Below, in pieces: positions 42,901 to 53,337 of a stretch of DNA of 64,000 nt. This stretch comes from Sulfurimonas sp. HSL1-2. Lineage in GTDB: Bacteria; Campylobacterota; Campylobacteria; Campylobacterales; Sulfurimonadaceae. Under the pieces are notes generated by a model that searched no databases, was not told the origin of the DNA, and saw only the letters and a list, made by a program, of their open reading frames with translations. Both the position numbers and the translations under genes were made by a program. The number at the start of each line of letters is the position of its first letter. Within the stretch, counting starts at the first letter, position 1. Location of the stretch: NCBI RefSeq assembly GCF_039645565.1, contig NZ_CP147914.1:248001-312000 (forward strand), read 5' to 3'.

Positions 42901-44067
42901 ATGATTCTGAACCACGAGGCGCGCATCGAAAAGGCCGCGGCGCTGATGGAGGCTTTCGAAGCGCGTACCCCTTTCGATCGGACGGGCGGGCGCTACCTCT
43001 GGACGGACGCGTTTGCCGTCTGCAACTATCTCTCCTTGTTCAAGCGTCTCGGAGCGAAGGCATATCTTGACCAAGCCCGCGCATTGATCGATGCGGTACA
43101 CCGCGAGCTGGGGACGTTCCGGGACGATGACAGGCGTCACGGTGCCCTGAGCGGTCTGGGGGAGGCCGATGCGGCGAACTACCCGACGGTAGCGGGACTG
43201 CGCATCGGCAAGGCACTGCCGGAACGCGGGGAAGCGGAGGCGTACGATGAAACGTCGGAGTGGGACCGTGACGGGCAGTATTTCCACTACCTGACCAAGT
43301 GGATGCATGCCCTTGACCGCATGGCGGCCGTGAGCGGGGAGGTACGCTACAGCCGCTGGGCCGTCGAGCTGGCCAAAAGCGCGCACCGCGCCTTTACCTA
43401 TGCGATGCCAGACGGCTCGAAACGCATGTACTGGAAAATGAGTACCGATCTGCGGCGGCCGCTGGTGATGTCGATGAGGCAGCATGATGCCCTCGAAGCG
43501 TACGTGACCTATCTGCAGCTCTCGGTGACGGCCCGTGCCCTGGGAGACGATGCGGGGCTCGGCGGGGAGCTTGAAGCGACCGGGGCGATGGCCGAAACGA
43601 TGCCGCTCGCTACGGATGACCCGCTGGGGCTCGGGGGGCTGCTCTTTGATGCGACGCGGGTGACCCAGCTGATGGCGGGGCACGACCTGCCGCTGCGCGG
43701 CCTGCTGCGCGCGATGCTGGAAGCGGCGCGGGAAGGTACGGAACGTTTTTTGCATAGCAGTGCGCTGCGTTACCCAGCGGAGGCCAGGCTGGCCTTCCGG
43801 GAGCTGGGACTGGGCATCGGCCTGCACGGTATTTCATTGATGCAGGTGCTGAACGATGGGCATTGGAAGAACGGGGTGCTGGCCGAGCAGCTTGGCGCGC
43901 TGCAGGCCTCCGTGCCGATGGCCGAGGTTTTGGAGCTTTTCTGGCTGCGGGAGGCGCACCAGGCGGCTGCGACCTGGCGGGAACATGCGGACATCAACAC
44001 GGTCATGCTTGCCACCTCGCTGCTGCCCGATGCCTTTTTGACGATAGGGGGGCCGGAGCATGCGTGA
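42901..44067 (+). CDS. Unknown helical protein, 388 residues, possible (alpha/alpha)6 toroid
   Basis: I do not recognise the family with confidence. The protein has no signal peptide or membrane helix and is rich in Trp, His and acidic residues. The pattern of repeated helix pairs with aromatic tips (GGRYLWTDAFAVCNYLSLFKRLG, AYLDQARALIDAVHRELG, WDRDGQYFHYLTKWMHALDRMAAVSGEVRYSRWAVELAKSAHRAF) resembles alpha/alpha-toroid glycosidases and related enzymes. The stretch WxDxxxVC early and HYLTKWMHAL in the middle could be near an active site. It is 31 bases after the CDGSH gene and overlaps pcm by 8 bases, so it is probably in an operon with pcm. Confidence 0.75.
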   Translation: MILNHEARIEKAAALMEAFEARTPFDRTGGRYLWTDAFAVCNYLSLFKRLGAKAYLDQARALIDAVHRELGTFRDDDRRHGALSGLGEADAANYPTVAGLRIGKALPERGEAEAYDETSEWDRDGQYFHYLTKWMHALDRMAAVSGEVRYSRWAVELAKSAHRAFTYAMPDGSKRMYWKMSTDLRRPLVMSMRQHDALEAYVTYLQLSVTARALGDDAGLGGELEATGAMAETMPLATDDPLGLGGLLFDATRVTQLMAGHDLPLRGLLRAMLEAAREGTERFLHSSALRYPAEARLAFRELGLGIGLHGISLMQVLNDGHWKNGVLAEQLGALQASVPMAEVLELFWLREAHQAAATWREHADINTVMLATSLLPDAFLTIGGPEHA

Positions 44068-44686
44068 CCGGCAGGCACAGGCGGCGCTGATCGCCGAGAT
44101 GATCGGATACGGGGCGTTGCGTACGCCGCGCATCATCGAGGCGTTCCGTGCCGTCGACCGCAGCACCTTCGTGCCTGAGATCTACGGCGACGACAGCTAC
44201 GGCGACTACCCGCTTCCTATCGGCGAGGGGCAGACGATCTCCCAGCCGACGACGGTCGCCTTTATGCTGGAACTGCTCAATGCCCAGCCGGGCCAGCGGG
44301 TACTTGACATCGGTTCGGGCTCCGGCTGGACGACGGCGCTGCTGGGACATATTGTCGGCCCGGAGGGGGAAGTCATCGGGCTGGAGTGCCGAAAAAGCCT
44401 GGTGGAACAGGGGCGCCGGAACATCGCGTCGTTCGGTTCCGGGCAGATCCGGATTGAGGCGGCGGGCGAAGAACTGGGCGTGCCCGGGGAACAGTTTGAC
44501 CGGATTCTCGTCTCCGCCGCGGCGCCGGAGCTTCCCGAGCAGCTCCTGGCGCAGCTGCGATCCGGCGGTATTCTTGTCATCCCGATCGGCGAAAGCCTCT
44601 GCCGGTTTACCAAAAACAGGGAGGGTGCCGTGCACGAAGAGGTGTATCCGGGTTTTTTATTCGTCACATTAATGTATAAAAACTAA
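44060..44686 (+). CDS. pcm: Protein-L-isoaspartate O-methyltransferase
   Basis: A 208-residue repair enzyme that methylates abnormal L-isoaspartyl residues with S-adenosylmethionine. Motifs are VDRSTFVPEIYGDDSYGDYPLPIGEGQTISQPTTVAFMLELL and the SAM loop VLDIGSGSGWTTALLGHIVG (about residues 78-95), then RILVSAAAPELPEQLLAQLRSGGILVIPIG. All family hallmarks are present. The start overlaps the 388-residue gene. Confidence 0.95.
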   Translation: MRDRQAQAALIAEMIGYGALRTPRIIEAFRAVDRSTFVPEIYGDDSYGDYPLPIGEGQTISQPTTVAFMLELLNAQPGQRVLDIGSGSGWTTALLGHIVGPEGEVIGLECRKSLVEQGRRNIASFGSGQIRIEAAGEELGVPGEQFDRILVSAAAPELPEQLLAQLRSGGILVIPIGESLCRFTKNREGAVHEEVYPGFLFVTLMYKN

Positions 44687-44788
44687 CAGCGTTATTATCC
44701 GTATATAATATTAACTATTAGATTTTGTATAGTATTAATTTTGCTTCTGTTACTATCCGAAAAAGAAATAGCTATATAAGGATTTCCA

Positions 44789-45361
44789 ATGTCGGACAAG
44801 TTTAAGTTGAAGCCCCTCGATATCGAGGTCCCCGTCGATTCCAAAAAAGAGATTTTATCCGAGACGGATGCCATGGGTAAAATCGTCTACGCCAATGAAT
44901 ATTTTGTTGAACTCTCGGGTTACCCGGAAGAGGAGCTGATGGGCAAACCGCATAACATTGTCCGCCACCCTGATATGCCGAAAACCGTCTTCAAACTGCT
45001 CTGGGACGCGCTCAAAGCGGGCAAAGAGTACAAAGCCATCGTTAAAAACCGCCGCAAAGACGGTAAATACTACTGGGTCTACTCGGAGTACAAGCCGCTG
45101 TTCAACGAGCACAAGCAGATCCGCGGCTACCGCTCGCACCGCTGGCCGGTTCCGAAAAAGGTGCTTGAAGAGGTCGAGACCCTTTATGCGAAACTGCTCG
45201 ACCTGGAAGCGACGAAGACGCAGCGCGACGCGGAGATGTTCCTCGAGCTGAAGCTGCACAATGACGGCTTCCACGACTACTCCTCCTATATTGACGATAT
45301 CTTCCACAAAAAACTGAGCGGCATGTTCGGCTTCTTCGGCAAACTCTTCGGCAAGAAATAA
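44789..45361 (+). CDS. PAS-domain redox/energy sensor, Aer-like N-terminal type
   Basis: A 190-residue protein with a PAS domain of the Aer type (ILSETDAMGKIVYANEYFVELSGYPEEELMGKPHNIVRHPDMPKTVFKLLWDALKAG, about 22-80) and KNRRKDGKYYWVYSEYKPLF. The NIVRHPDMP motif is typical of FAD-binding Aer-like PAS domains. It ends with a coiled helix and a Phe/Lys/Gly-rich tail (FGFFGKLFGKK). It has no receiver, kinase or methyl-accepting domain, so it probably acts with a partner chemoreceptor, as CetB-like proteins do. The leader is AT-rich, with TATAGT (44728-44733) as a possible -10 box after a TG pair, and AAGGATTTCC before the ATG. Confidence 0.85.
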   Translation: MSDKFKLKPLDIEVPVDSKKEILSETDAMGKIVYANEYFVELSGYPEEELMGKPHNIVRHPDMPKTVFKLLWDALKAGKEYKAIVKNRRKDGKYYWVYSEYKPLFNEHKQIRGYRSHRWPVPKKVLEEVETLYAKLLDLEATKTQRDAEMFLELKLHNDGFHDYSSYIDDIFHKKLSGMFGFFGKLFGKK

Positions 45362-45387
45362 GCCTCTCTTCGCGCACCGGGCTGCGC

Positions 45388-45393
45388 TATAAT
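45388..45393 (+). promoter_or_regulatory. -10 box TATAAT exactly 6 nt before the MFS ATG
   Basis: TATAAT is followed by GCCCGA and the ATG at 45400. No Shine-Dalgarno sequence is present. The next Met lies inside the first membrane helix, so the start cannot easily be moved. A leaderless mRNA is predicted. Confidence 0.7.
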
Positions 45394-45399
45394 GCCCGA

Positions 45400-46551
45400 A
45401 TGCACACAATCAATCAAAACGTCGTGCGCCTGGGGTGGGTGAGCTACTTCACCGACCTGGCCTCCGCAATGGTCAACCCCATACTGCCGATTTTCATTGT
45501 CACGGTACTGCACGAGGGGATGGACAAGCTGGGCATCATCGTCGCTGTGGCTACCTTTGTCTCCTATGCGCTCCGGATGGTCTCGGGGTACATTGCGGAC
45601 TACTACGGCGTGGTCAAGCCGCTGGTGGTGGGCGGCTACCTGCTTTCGGCACTCTCGAAACCGCTGCTGGGGCTGAGCCAGGGGTGGGGAAGCATTGCGG
45701 CGCTGCGGGCGCTGGAGCGGATGGGCAAGGGGGTACGCTCGGCCCCGAAGGACCTGATGATCGCCGCGTACAGCAAACAGAACGCCCACGGCAAAACCTT
45801 CGGGTTCCACAAAACGATGGATATCGCGGGGGAGTTCAGCGGGACGCTGCTGCTGTTCGGGCTGCTGTGGTATTTCGGCGAAAGCGAGGAGGTGATCCGT
45901 ACGCTCTTCGTGGCCACGCTCCTGCCCGGCATCATCGGGGTCGTGATCGTCATCTTTCTCGTACGCGACGTCCCCAAACGCGAGCAGTGTACGGAGCGCT
46001 TCCGGCTGAGCGCAGCGGACAAAAAGACCGTCATGCAGCTGCTCTTCTACTTCCTCTTTCTCTTTTTCATCTTCAGCGAGGCCTTTTTCACGGTGCAGGC
46101 CAAAACCGTCGGCATCGCCACGGCGCTTATCCCGCTGCTCTTTGCCGTATCGACGGGGGTGCAGACCCTGACAAGCTATCTCTTCGGGCTGGCGTCCGAC
46201 CGCTTCGGCGGCAAGGCGGTGAGTGCCCTCGGCTACGGCTGCGGTATCGCCGCCCAGGCCCTGTTGTGGCTGCAGACGCCTGCGGCGACCTGGGCCGCTT
46301 TTGCTTTTCTGGGGCTCTTTACGGTCGCGACGCTCAATGCAAACCGGGCGATGATCGCGGAACAGGCGGACAACCGCGGTTCGGTCTACGGCATCTTCTA
46401 CGCCGCCGTCGCGCTCTTCGCCGCGGCGGGGGCGGCATTCGGCGGTTGGCTCTGGGAGCAGTTCGGCATGCAGACCGCGCTCGATGTCGCCCTGGGGGGA
46501 ACCCTGGCCGTTAGTGTATTATATGGATTGAGAAGGGGGCTCCGAGGATGA
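45400..46551 (+). CDS. Major facilitator superfamily transporter
   Basis: A 383-residue transporter with twelve predicted helices. The start MHTINQNVVRLGWVSYFTDLASAMVNPILPIF and the loop motif KGVRSAPKDLMIAAYSKQNAHGKTFGFHKTMDIAGEFSG place it in an MFS group with DASRG-like loops found in many environmental bacteria. The substrate is unknown. It is followed, with a four-base overlap, by dgkA. Confidence 0.9.
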   Translation: MHTINQNVVRLGWVSYFTDLASAMVNPILPIFIVTVLHEGMDKLGIIVAVATFVSYALRMVSGYIADYYGVVKPLVVGGYLLSALSKPLLGLSQGWGSIAALRALERMGKGVRSAPKDLMIAAYSKQNAHGKTFGFHKTMDIAGEFSGTLLLFGLLWYFGESEEVIRTLFVATLLPGIIGVVIVIFLVRDVPKREQCTERFRLSAADKKTVMQLLFYFLFLFFIFSEAFFTVQAKTVGIATALIPLLFAVSTGVQTLTSYLFGLASDRFGGKAVSALGYGCGIAAQALLWLQTPAATWAAFAFLGLFTVATLNANRAMIAEQADNRGSVYGIFYAAVALFAAAGAAFGGWLWEQFGMQTALDVALGGTLAVSVLYGLRRGLRG

Positions 46552-46895
46552 ACAAACCGAAATATTCGCTGCGCAAGAACTTCGGCTATGCCATTGAAGG
46601 GTTCATGCACGTTTTCCGGCACGAGACGATCTTCAAGATCGAGACGGCGCTCTTTGTCGTACTCAGCATCGTCGCGTGGAGCATCGACGTGCCCAAGTGC
46701 GAACGGCTCTGGCTGCAGTTCTCGCTCTTCCTCCCCATTGTCGCGGAGCTCTTCAACAGCGCCGTCGAGCGGGGGGTGGATCTGAGCACGCGCGACTACC
46801 ACCGGCTGGCCAAGGCGGCCAAGGACAGCGCCGCGGCGGCCTGCCTTATCAGTGTCGTTATGACGGTGATGATCTGGGCTGTCGTGCTACTTTAG
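46548..46895 (+). CDS. dgkA: Diacylglycerol kinase, DgkA type
   Basis: A 115-residue inner-membrane enzyme that phosphorylates diacylglycerol to phosphatidic acid. Three helices lie at about 28-45, 52-72 and 96-114. The catalytic loop is VAELFNSAVERGVDLSTRDYHRLAKAAKDSAAAA, a clear variant of the ELxNSAIE ... AKDxxSAA signature. Its stop overlaps the convergent ferritin-like gene by 9 bases. It is co-transcribed with the MFS gene. Confidence 0.93.
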   Translation: MNKPKYSLRKNFGYAIEGFMHVFRHETIFKIETALFVVLSIVAWSIDVPKCERLWLQFSLFLPIVAELFNSAVERGVDLSTRDYHRLAKAAKDSAAAACLISVVMTVMIWAVVLL

Positions 46896-47402
46896 GGCTG
46901 CTTTGATCTGCTCGACGAACTCCTCGATGTCGTTGTAGAGGGCCTGGAGATCCTCTTCGTGCTCGACCTCGTCGGCAAGGATCTGCGAGACGATGTCGTA
47001 GGTGACAATGTCCTTTTCGCGGGTGAGGTCGACGAGGTCCGAGTAGACGCTGATGGCGCACTGCTCCCCTTTGATCGCCTGCTCGAGGACCGCCATGACG
47101 TCGGGGTTTTCAGGCGCTTCGTAACCGCAGTTGCTGTGCACCATCCACTCCGAAGGGCTCAGTGCCGGCGTGCCGCCGAGCTGGATGATGCGGTCGGCGA
47201 CCATCGTCGCGTGGCGCAGTTCGTCCGCCGCATGCTGGTCAAGCTCGGTGATCGCGGCGTCTTTCATGATTCCCTTGACGACCTTGGACTCGATGAAGTA
47301 CTGGTAGTAGGCCAGCCACTCATCGCAGTACGCCTTGTTGAGCAGTTTGACGACCGCTTCCGCTTCAATGCCTTTGAGTATGGAAATACCGCGAATTGCC
47401 AT
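46887..47402 (-). CDS. Ferritin-like di-iron protein (Dps-like/bacterioferritin group)
   Basis: A 171-residue ferritin-like four-helix protein. Likely di-iron ligands are Glu28, Glu61 and His64 (ELRH), Glu113, and Glu145 and His148 (EVEH), so both ExxH motifs are intact. Cysteines at 26, 92 and 115 recall the cysteine-bearing Dps-like proteins. It probably oxidises and stores iron or removes peroxide. A strong Shine-Dalgarno sequence (AAAGGAGTCC) precedes the ATG. A Fur-box-like palindrome at 47469-47486 lies in the divergent region with the beta-CASP gene. Confidence 0.88.
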   Translation of the reverse strand: MAIRGISILKGIEAEAVVKLLNKAYCDEWLAYYQYFIESKVVKGIMKDAAITELDQHAADELRHATMVADRIIQLGGTPALSPSEWMVHSNCGYEAPENPDVMAVLEQAIKGEQCAISVYSDLVDLTREKDIVTYDIVSQILADEVEHEEDLQALYNDIEEFVEQIKAALK

Positions 47403-47468
47403 GACGGACTCCTTTAAGAAATTGTAATAATTCCATCATAAGACGATTCATCTTAAGTCAAGATCAAC

Positions 47469-47486
47469 AAATAATAATTATTGTTT
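47469..47486. promoter_or_regulatory. Fur-box-like palindrome between the ferritin-like and beta-CASP genes
   Basis: AAATAATAATTATTGTTT is an 18-base palindrome with one mismatched pair and resembles the TAATAAT-n-ATTATTA type of Fur box known from Helicobacter. It is well placed for iron control of the ferritin-like gene. Confidence 0.5.
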
Positions 47487-47557
47487 TGTTCAGTTGGGTT
47501 TGATCCCCCCGGCGGTTTAGTGCTATGATAGTGGCAGCGAAGCAGTAGGAGGGAGAA

Positions 47558-48955
47558 ATGGCAACGGTTATCTCGTACGGCGCGGCGGAAGTGGTGACGG
47601 GGTCATGCCACCTGCTCGAACTGGAAAACGGCAAGCAGATCCTTATCGACTGCGGTATGTTCCAGGGCGGGGAGGAGGAGCGCAACGCAGACGCATTCGG
47701 ATTTGACCCGGCGCAGGTCGATTTCCTGCTGCTGACCCATGCGCACCTTGATCATTGCGGACGGATGCCCAAACTCGTCAAAGAGGGGTTCGACAAAACG
47801 ATCGTGGCGACGCAGGCGACCTTCGACCTGGCCGAAGTCATTCTGCTCGACAGTGCCAAGATCATGCTCGAAGATTACGAAACCCACTTCAAAAAGGCGC
47901 TGCGCCGCGGCAGCGAAAAAGAGGTGAACCCTCCGCTCTACGGCGAAGACGACGTCAGGGATGCCCTGAGCCTCACCCGCATCCTGCCCGAATACGGCGA
48001 ACCGTTCACCCTCTGCAAAGGGGTCGAAGTGACCTACCGGGATGCGGGGCACATTCTCGGCTCCGCCTTTATCGAGATCGCCTACGAGGAGGCGGGGGAG
48101 ACGCGGACCATCGTCTTCTCCGGCGATATCGGCAACGATAACGACATGGTGCTGCCCAACCTCGCCCCCTGCCGCCATGCGGATTACCTCTATACCGAAT
48201 CGACCTACGGGGACCGCGACCACCAGAACGCCCTGCAGAGTACGGCGGAGTTCAAAAAGGTCATCACCGATACCCTGTTTGACTGGGGGAACGTCCTGAT
48301 TCCCTCCTTTGCGGTCGAGCGGACCCAGGAGATCCTTTTCCTGCTCAAGGAGATGCACGAAAGCGGTGAACTGCCGCACTGTAGGATCTTCGTCGACTCC
48401 CCGATGGCGATAAGGGCGACGGAGGTGTATGACCGCTACAGCGACCTGCTCAGCGCCAAGTGCCGCGAGGTGAAGGCGCGCGACGGCCGCGTCTTCGATT
48501 TTGAGCTGCTCTCCTATACCCTCGACGTCGGGGAGTCCAAGGCGATCAACCAGATCGACAGCCGGGCCATCATCATCGCCGGCAGCGGGATGTGTACGGG
48601 TGGCCGGATCCTGCACCACTTCAAGCACCGCCTCTGGAATCGCAAGAACGCGCTGATCTTCGTCGGCTACCAGGCGGCCGGGACGCTGGGGCGGCGGATC
48701 ATCGACGGGGAGAAATGGATCAAGATCTACCGCGAAGATATCCGGATCGAGGCCAGCGTCTACACCATCAACGGCTTCTCGGCCCATGCCGACCAGTCGG
48801 GGATCCTCTCCTGGATCGAAGGGATGAACGGTGTGAAGAAGATCTTTCTCATCCACGGGGAAGCGGACAAGGAGCTGCTGTTCAAGCAGGCGATTGCGGA
48901 GAAGCTGCACAAAGAGGCGCATATCGTAGAGCAGAACGAGGTGATCTACCTGTAG
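47558..48955 (+). CDS. Beta-CASP metallo-beta-lactamase RNA-processing hydrolase
   Basis: A 465-residue protein of the archaeal/bacterial CPSF-like (Ysh1-type) MBL group. Metal ligands are in THAHLDHCG (His61, His63, Asp65, His66), DAGHILGSAF and FSGDIG, and the beta-CASP part has IPSFAVERTQEILFLL, TLDVGESKAIN, IIIAGSGMCTGGRILHHFKHRL and NGFSAHADQSGI. Such enzymes act as ribonucleases. GGAGGGAGAA precedes the ATG and TATGAT lies at about 47523. The 48 bases to ppsA suggest possible read-through. Confidence 0.93.
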   Translation: MATVISYGAAEVVTGSCHLLELENGKQILIDCGMFQGGEEERNADAFGFDPAQVDFLLLTHAHLDHCGRMPKLVKEGFDKTIVATQATFDLAEVILLDSAKIMLEDYETHFKKALRRGSEKEVNPPLYGEDDVRDALSLTRILPEYGEPFTLCKGVEVTYRDAGHILGSAFIEIAYEEAGETRTIVFSGDIGNDNDMVLPNLAPCRHADYLYTESTYGDRDHQNALQSTAEFKKVITDTLFDWGNVLIPSFAVERTQEILFLLKEMHESGELPHCRIFVDSPMAIRATEVYDRYSDLLSAKCREVKARDGRVFDFELLSYTLDVGESKAINQIDSRAIIIAGSGMCTGGRILHHFKHRLWNRKNALIFVGYQAAGTLGRRIIDGEKWIKIYREDIRIEASVYTINGFSAHADQSGILSWIEGMNGVKKIFLIHGEADKELLFKQAIAEKLHKEAHIVEQNEVIYL

Positions 48956-49003
48956 CGCAACGGGAAAGGCAAGAGCAAGGAACACTGCTCTAAGGAGGAA
49001 GCG

Positions 49004-51433
<2,430 letters not shown>

Positions 51434-51494
51434 TGCGGTGTTTTTGAAAGGGGTGAAGCGTTGAAGCGCCGCCACGGCAGGGCGGCAATGCGGG

Positions 51495-51908
51495 TTACTG
51501 TGCGAGGATGATGGAGCTGGCTTTGACCAGTGCATAGACGGTGTCGCCTTTGGCGACGCCGAGATCTTTGGCCGCCTCTTCGGTGATGATGGCCGTGAGC
51601 GTGGTACCGCCCATCGCCAGTTTGAGCTCGCAGCTGACCGGGCCCTCGATGATGTCGCTGACTGTCGTCTCGATCACGTTGCGTGTGCTGATTTTGCCCG
51701 GTTTCTCCTTGGCGATCATGACGAAGGATGCCTTGATGATCGCATAGACTTCCGATCCTGCCGCGAGCCCCATGTCCGTGACGGCTTCTTTGGTGATGAT
51801 CGCCTTGAGCGGTGTCCCTGCCACATCCATCACGACTTCGCTGTTGACAGCGCCGCCGATGACCTCGGTCACGGTTCCTTTAATCTGATTGCGTGCACTG
51901 GTTTTCAT
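51495..51908 (-). CDS. Tandem TOBE (molbindin) molybdate-binding protein
   Basis: A 137-residue cytoplasmic protein made of two TOBE/Mop repeats (NQIKGTVTEVIGGAVNSEVVMDVAGTPLKAIITKEAVTDMGLAAGSEVYAIIKASFVMIA and a second similar copy). Mop proteins oligomerise and bind molybdate or tungstate, storing the anion for molybdoenzymes. AAAGGAAAAAA precedes the ATG. No mod transporter is in the window. A palindrome TGTGATATCACA lies 87 bases upstream. Confidence 0.92.
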   Translation of the reverse strand: MKTSARNQIKGTVTEVIGGAVNSEVVMDVAGTPLKAIITKEAVTDMGLAAGSEVYAIIKASFVMIAKEKPGKISTRNVIETTVSDIIEGPVSCELKLAMGGTTLTAIITEEAAKDLGVAKGDTVYALVKASSIILAQ

Positions 51909-51994
51909 TTTTTTTCCTTTGATCTGTTTTTCAAAGGGAAGTCTATCACAAAATAATGCCTAAAAAATAGCACTTTCTGTTAAAAAATAAATAT

Positions 51995-52006
51995 TGTGAT
52001 ATCACA
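51995..52006. promoter_or_regulatory. Perfect 12-base palindrome TGTGATATCACA upstream of the TOBE gene
   Basis: The palindrome overlaps the stop codon of the DUF4010 gene (52002-52004) and stands upstream of the TOBE gene promoter region. It resembles a CRP/FNR-type half-site pair with unusually short spacing. Function is unknown. Confidence 0.35.
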
Positions 52007-53270
52007 TCATGAGCGTTTCCGAAACGAATAGCCCAAAAGCCATCACCCCCAGTGTCAGCACAAAAAACTGCGCGACACGCCACCCCAGTTTCAGGCCGCC
52101 GATCCAGAAGACGATGCCGAGTTTGACGAGCGAATTGGTGACGGAGGCGATGACGATGCCGTTCATCGCCGTCGTCATGACGAGTTTCTCGTCGCGGGTG
52201 AGCTCGGAGAGCGAAAGCGTGATGGCGTCGACGTCCGTGATGCCGGAAATGAACGAGACGATGTAGACCCCGATATCGCCGAAGCGGTTTTCGGTGAAGG
52301 CGATAGCGCCGTAGATGATGCCGAAGAGCAGCCCGAACTTCAGCGCTTCACTCAGCTGCAGCGGGTTTTTTGTCATGGCTTGGTTCTCGAGGTGGATGTC
52401 GGCGCTCTGGGAACGGCTGTAGAGGTAGTAGGTAAAGAGCAGCCCGGCTGCTGTTGCCGCGAGATAGGCCGGTGCGAGGGCTTTGGCCAGGGCGGGGGAG
52501 ATGACGGCCGCTTCGAAGAGGACGCGCAGGTACATGAAGGTGCAGGCGATGGCGACCCCGGCGGCGTAGTTGTTGAGCAGTGTGGTCTGGTTGGCGAACA
52601 TCTTTGACAACGATACGGCCACCCCGGTGGAGGAGACAAGCCCGCCCGCCGCGCCGGTGATGAAGAGGCCGCGCTTGTGCCCCCACAGTTTCACCGCGGC
52701 ATACCCGACAAAGGAGATGGCGGCGATAATGACGGCCATCAGCCAGGTCTTGTAGGGGTTGAACAGTTCATAGGGGCCGATCATCGTGTTGGGCAGGACC
52801 GGCAGGACGACGAAGCTCATGGCCAGCAGCAACACAGCGGCACTGATGTCGGTGGAGGAGAGGTGGGATTCGAACTCTCGCAGGTGGGGCTTGATCTCGA
52901 GCAGCACGACCATCACGACGGCGATGAAGATGGCGTAGTGCTCCAGCGCGGCGTAGACCATGAGCCCCAGCAAAAAGGTGACGATTGCGGCCACCTGGGT
53001 GGTCATCCCCGTCTGGTGGAAGCGGGTGACCTTGAGGTAGTACGAGAGCCCGACGAGCACCCCGACGACCGCCGTCGCGGCGAAGACGAAGCCCGGTACC
53101 GCCTCGCCGAGCCAGCCGGCCAGGTAGCCGATGAGGGCCAGCAGCGCGAAGGTACGGCTCCCGGCGAAGCTCTCTTTGCCCCTGGGCAGGTAACTCATGG
53201 TGCGCTGCATGCCGATCATGAACCCCAGCAACAGCGCGATAAGCATCGATTTGAGTACGGCATATTCCAT
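52002..53270 (-). CDS. MgtC/SapB family protein with DUF4010
   Basis: A 422-residue membrane protein with about twelve helices. The N-terminal MgtC-type part (SMLIALLLGFMIGMQRTMSYLPRGKESFAGSRTFALLALIGYLAG) is followed by a DUF4010 domain (ITGAAGGLVSSTGVAVSLSKMFANQ and SFISGITDVDAITLSLSELTRDEKLV). The DUF4010 domain's conserved Asp-Val-Asp-Ala is intact. Such proteins are thought to transport or regulate cations. TACAAT lies 6 bases before the ATG and no ribosome site is seen. A terminator was not found. Confidence 0.9.
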   Translation of the reverse strand: MEYAVLKSMLIALLLGFMIGMQRTMSYLPRGKESFAGSRTFALLALIGYLAGWLGEAVPGFVFAATAVVGVLVGLSYYLKVTRFHQTGMTTQVAAIVTFLLGLMVYAALEHYAIFIAVVMVVLLEIKPHLREFESHLSSTDISAAVLLLAMSFVVLPVLPNTMIGPYELFNPYKTWLMAVIIAAISFVGYAAVKLWGHKRGLFITGAAGGLVSSTGVAVSLSKMFANQTTLLNNYAAGVAIACTFMYLRVLFEAAVISPALAKALAPAYLAATAAGLLFTYYLYSRSQSADIHLENQAMTKNPLQLSEALKFGLLFGIIYGAIAFTENRFGDIGVYIVSFISGITDVDAITLSLSELTRDEKLVMTTAMNGIVIASVTNSLVKLGIVFWIGGLKLGWRVAQFFVLTLGVMAFGLFVSETLMM

Positions 53271-53276
53271 AGGATG

Positions 53277-53282
53277 ATTGTA
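53277..53282 (-). promoter_or_regulatory. -10 box TACAAT exactly 6 nt before the DUF4010 gene ATG
   Basis: The minus strand reads TACAAT, then CATCCT, then ATG at 53270, again with no Shine-Dalgarno sequence. A leaderless mRNA is predicted. Confidence 0.6.
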
Positions 53283-53337
53283 CCATGTCGGCCGCGATGC
53301 GTGCTACAATGGGGCAACGGAGTTGCAAGGGGTGCCC

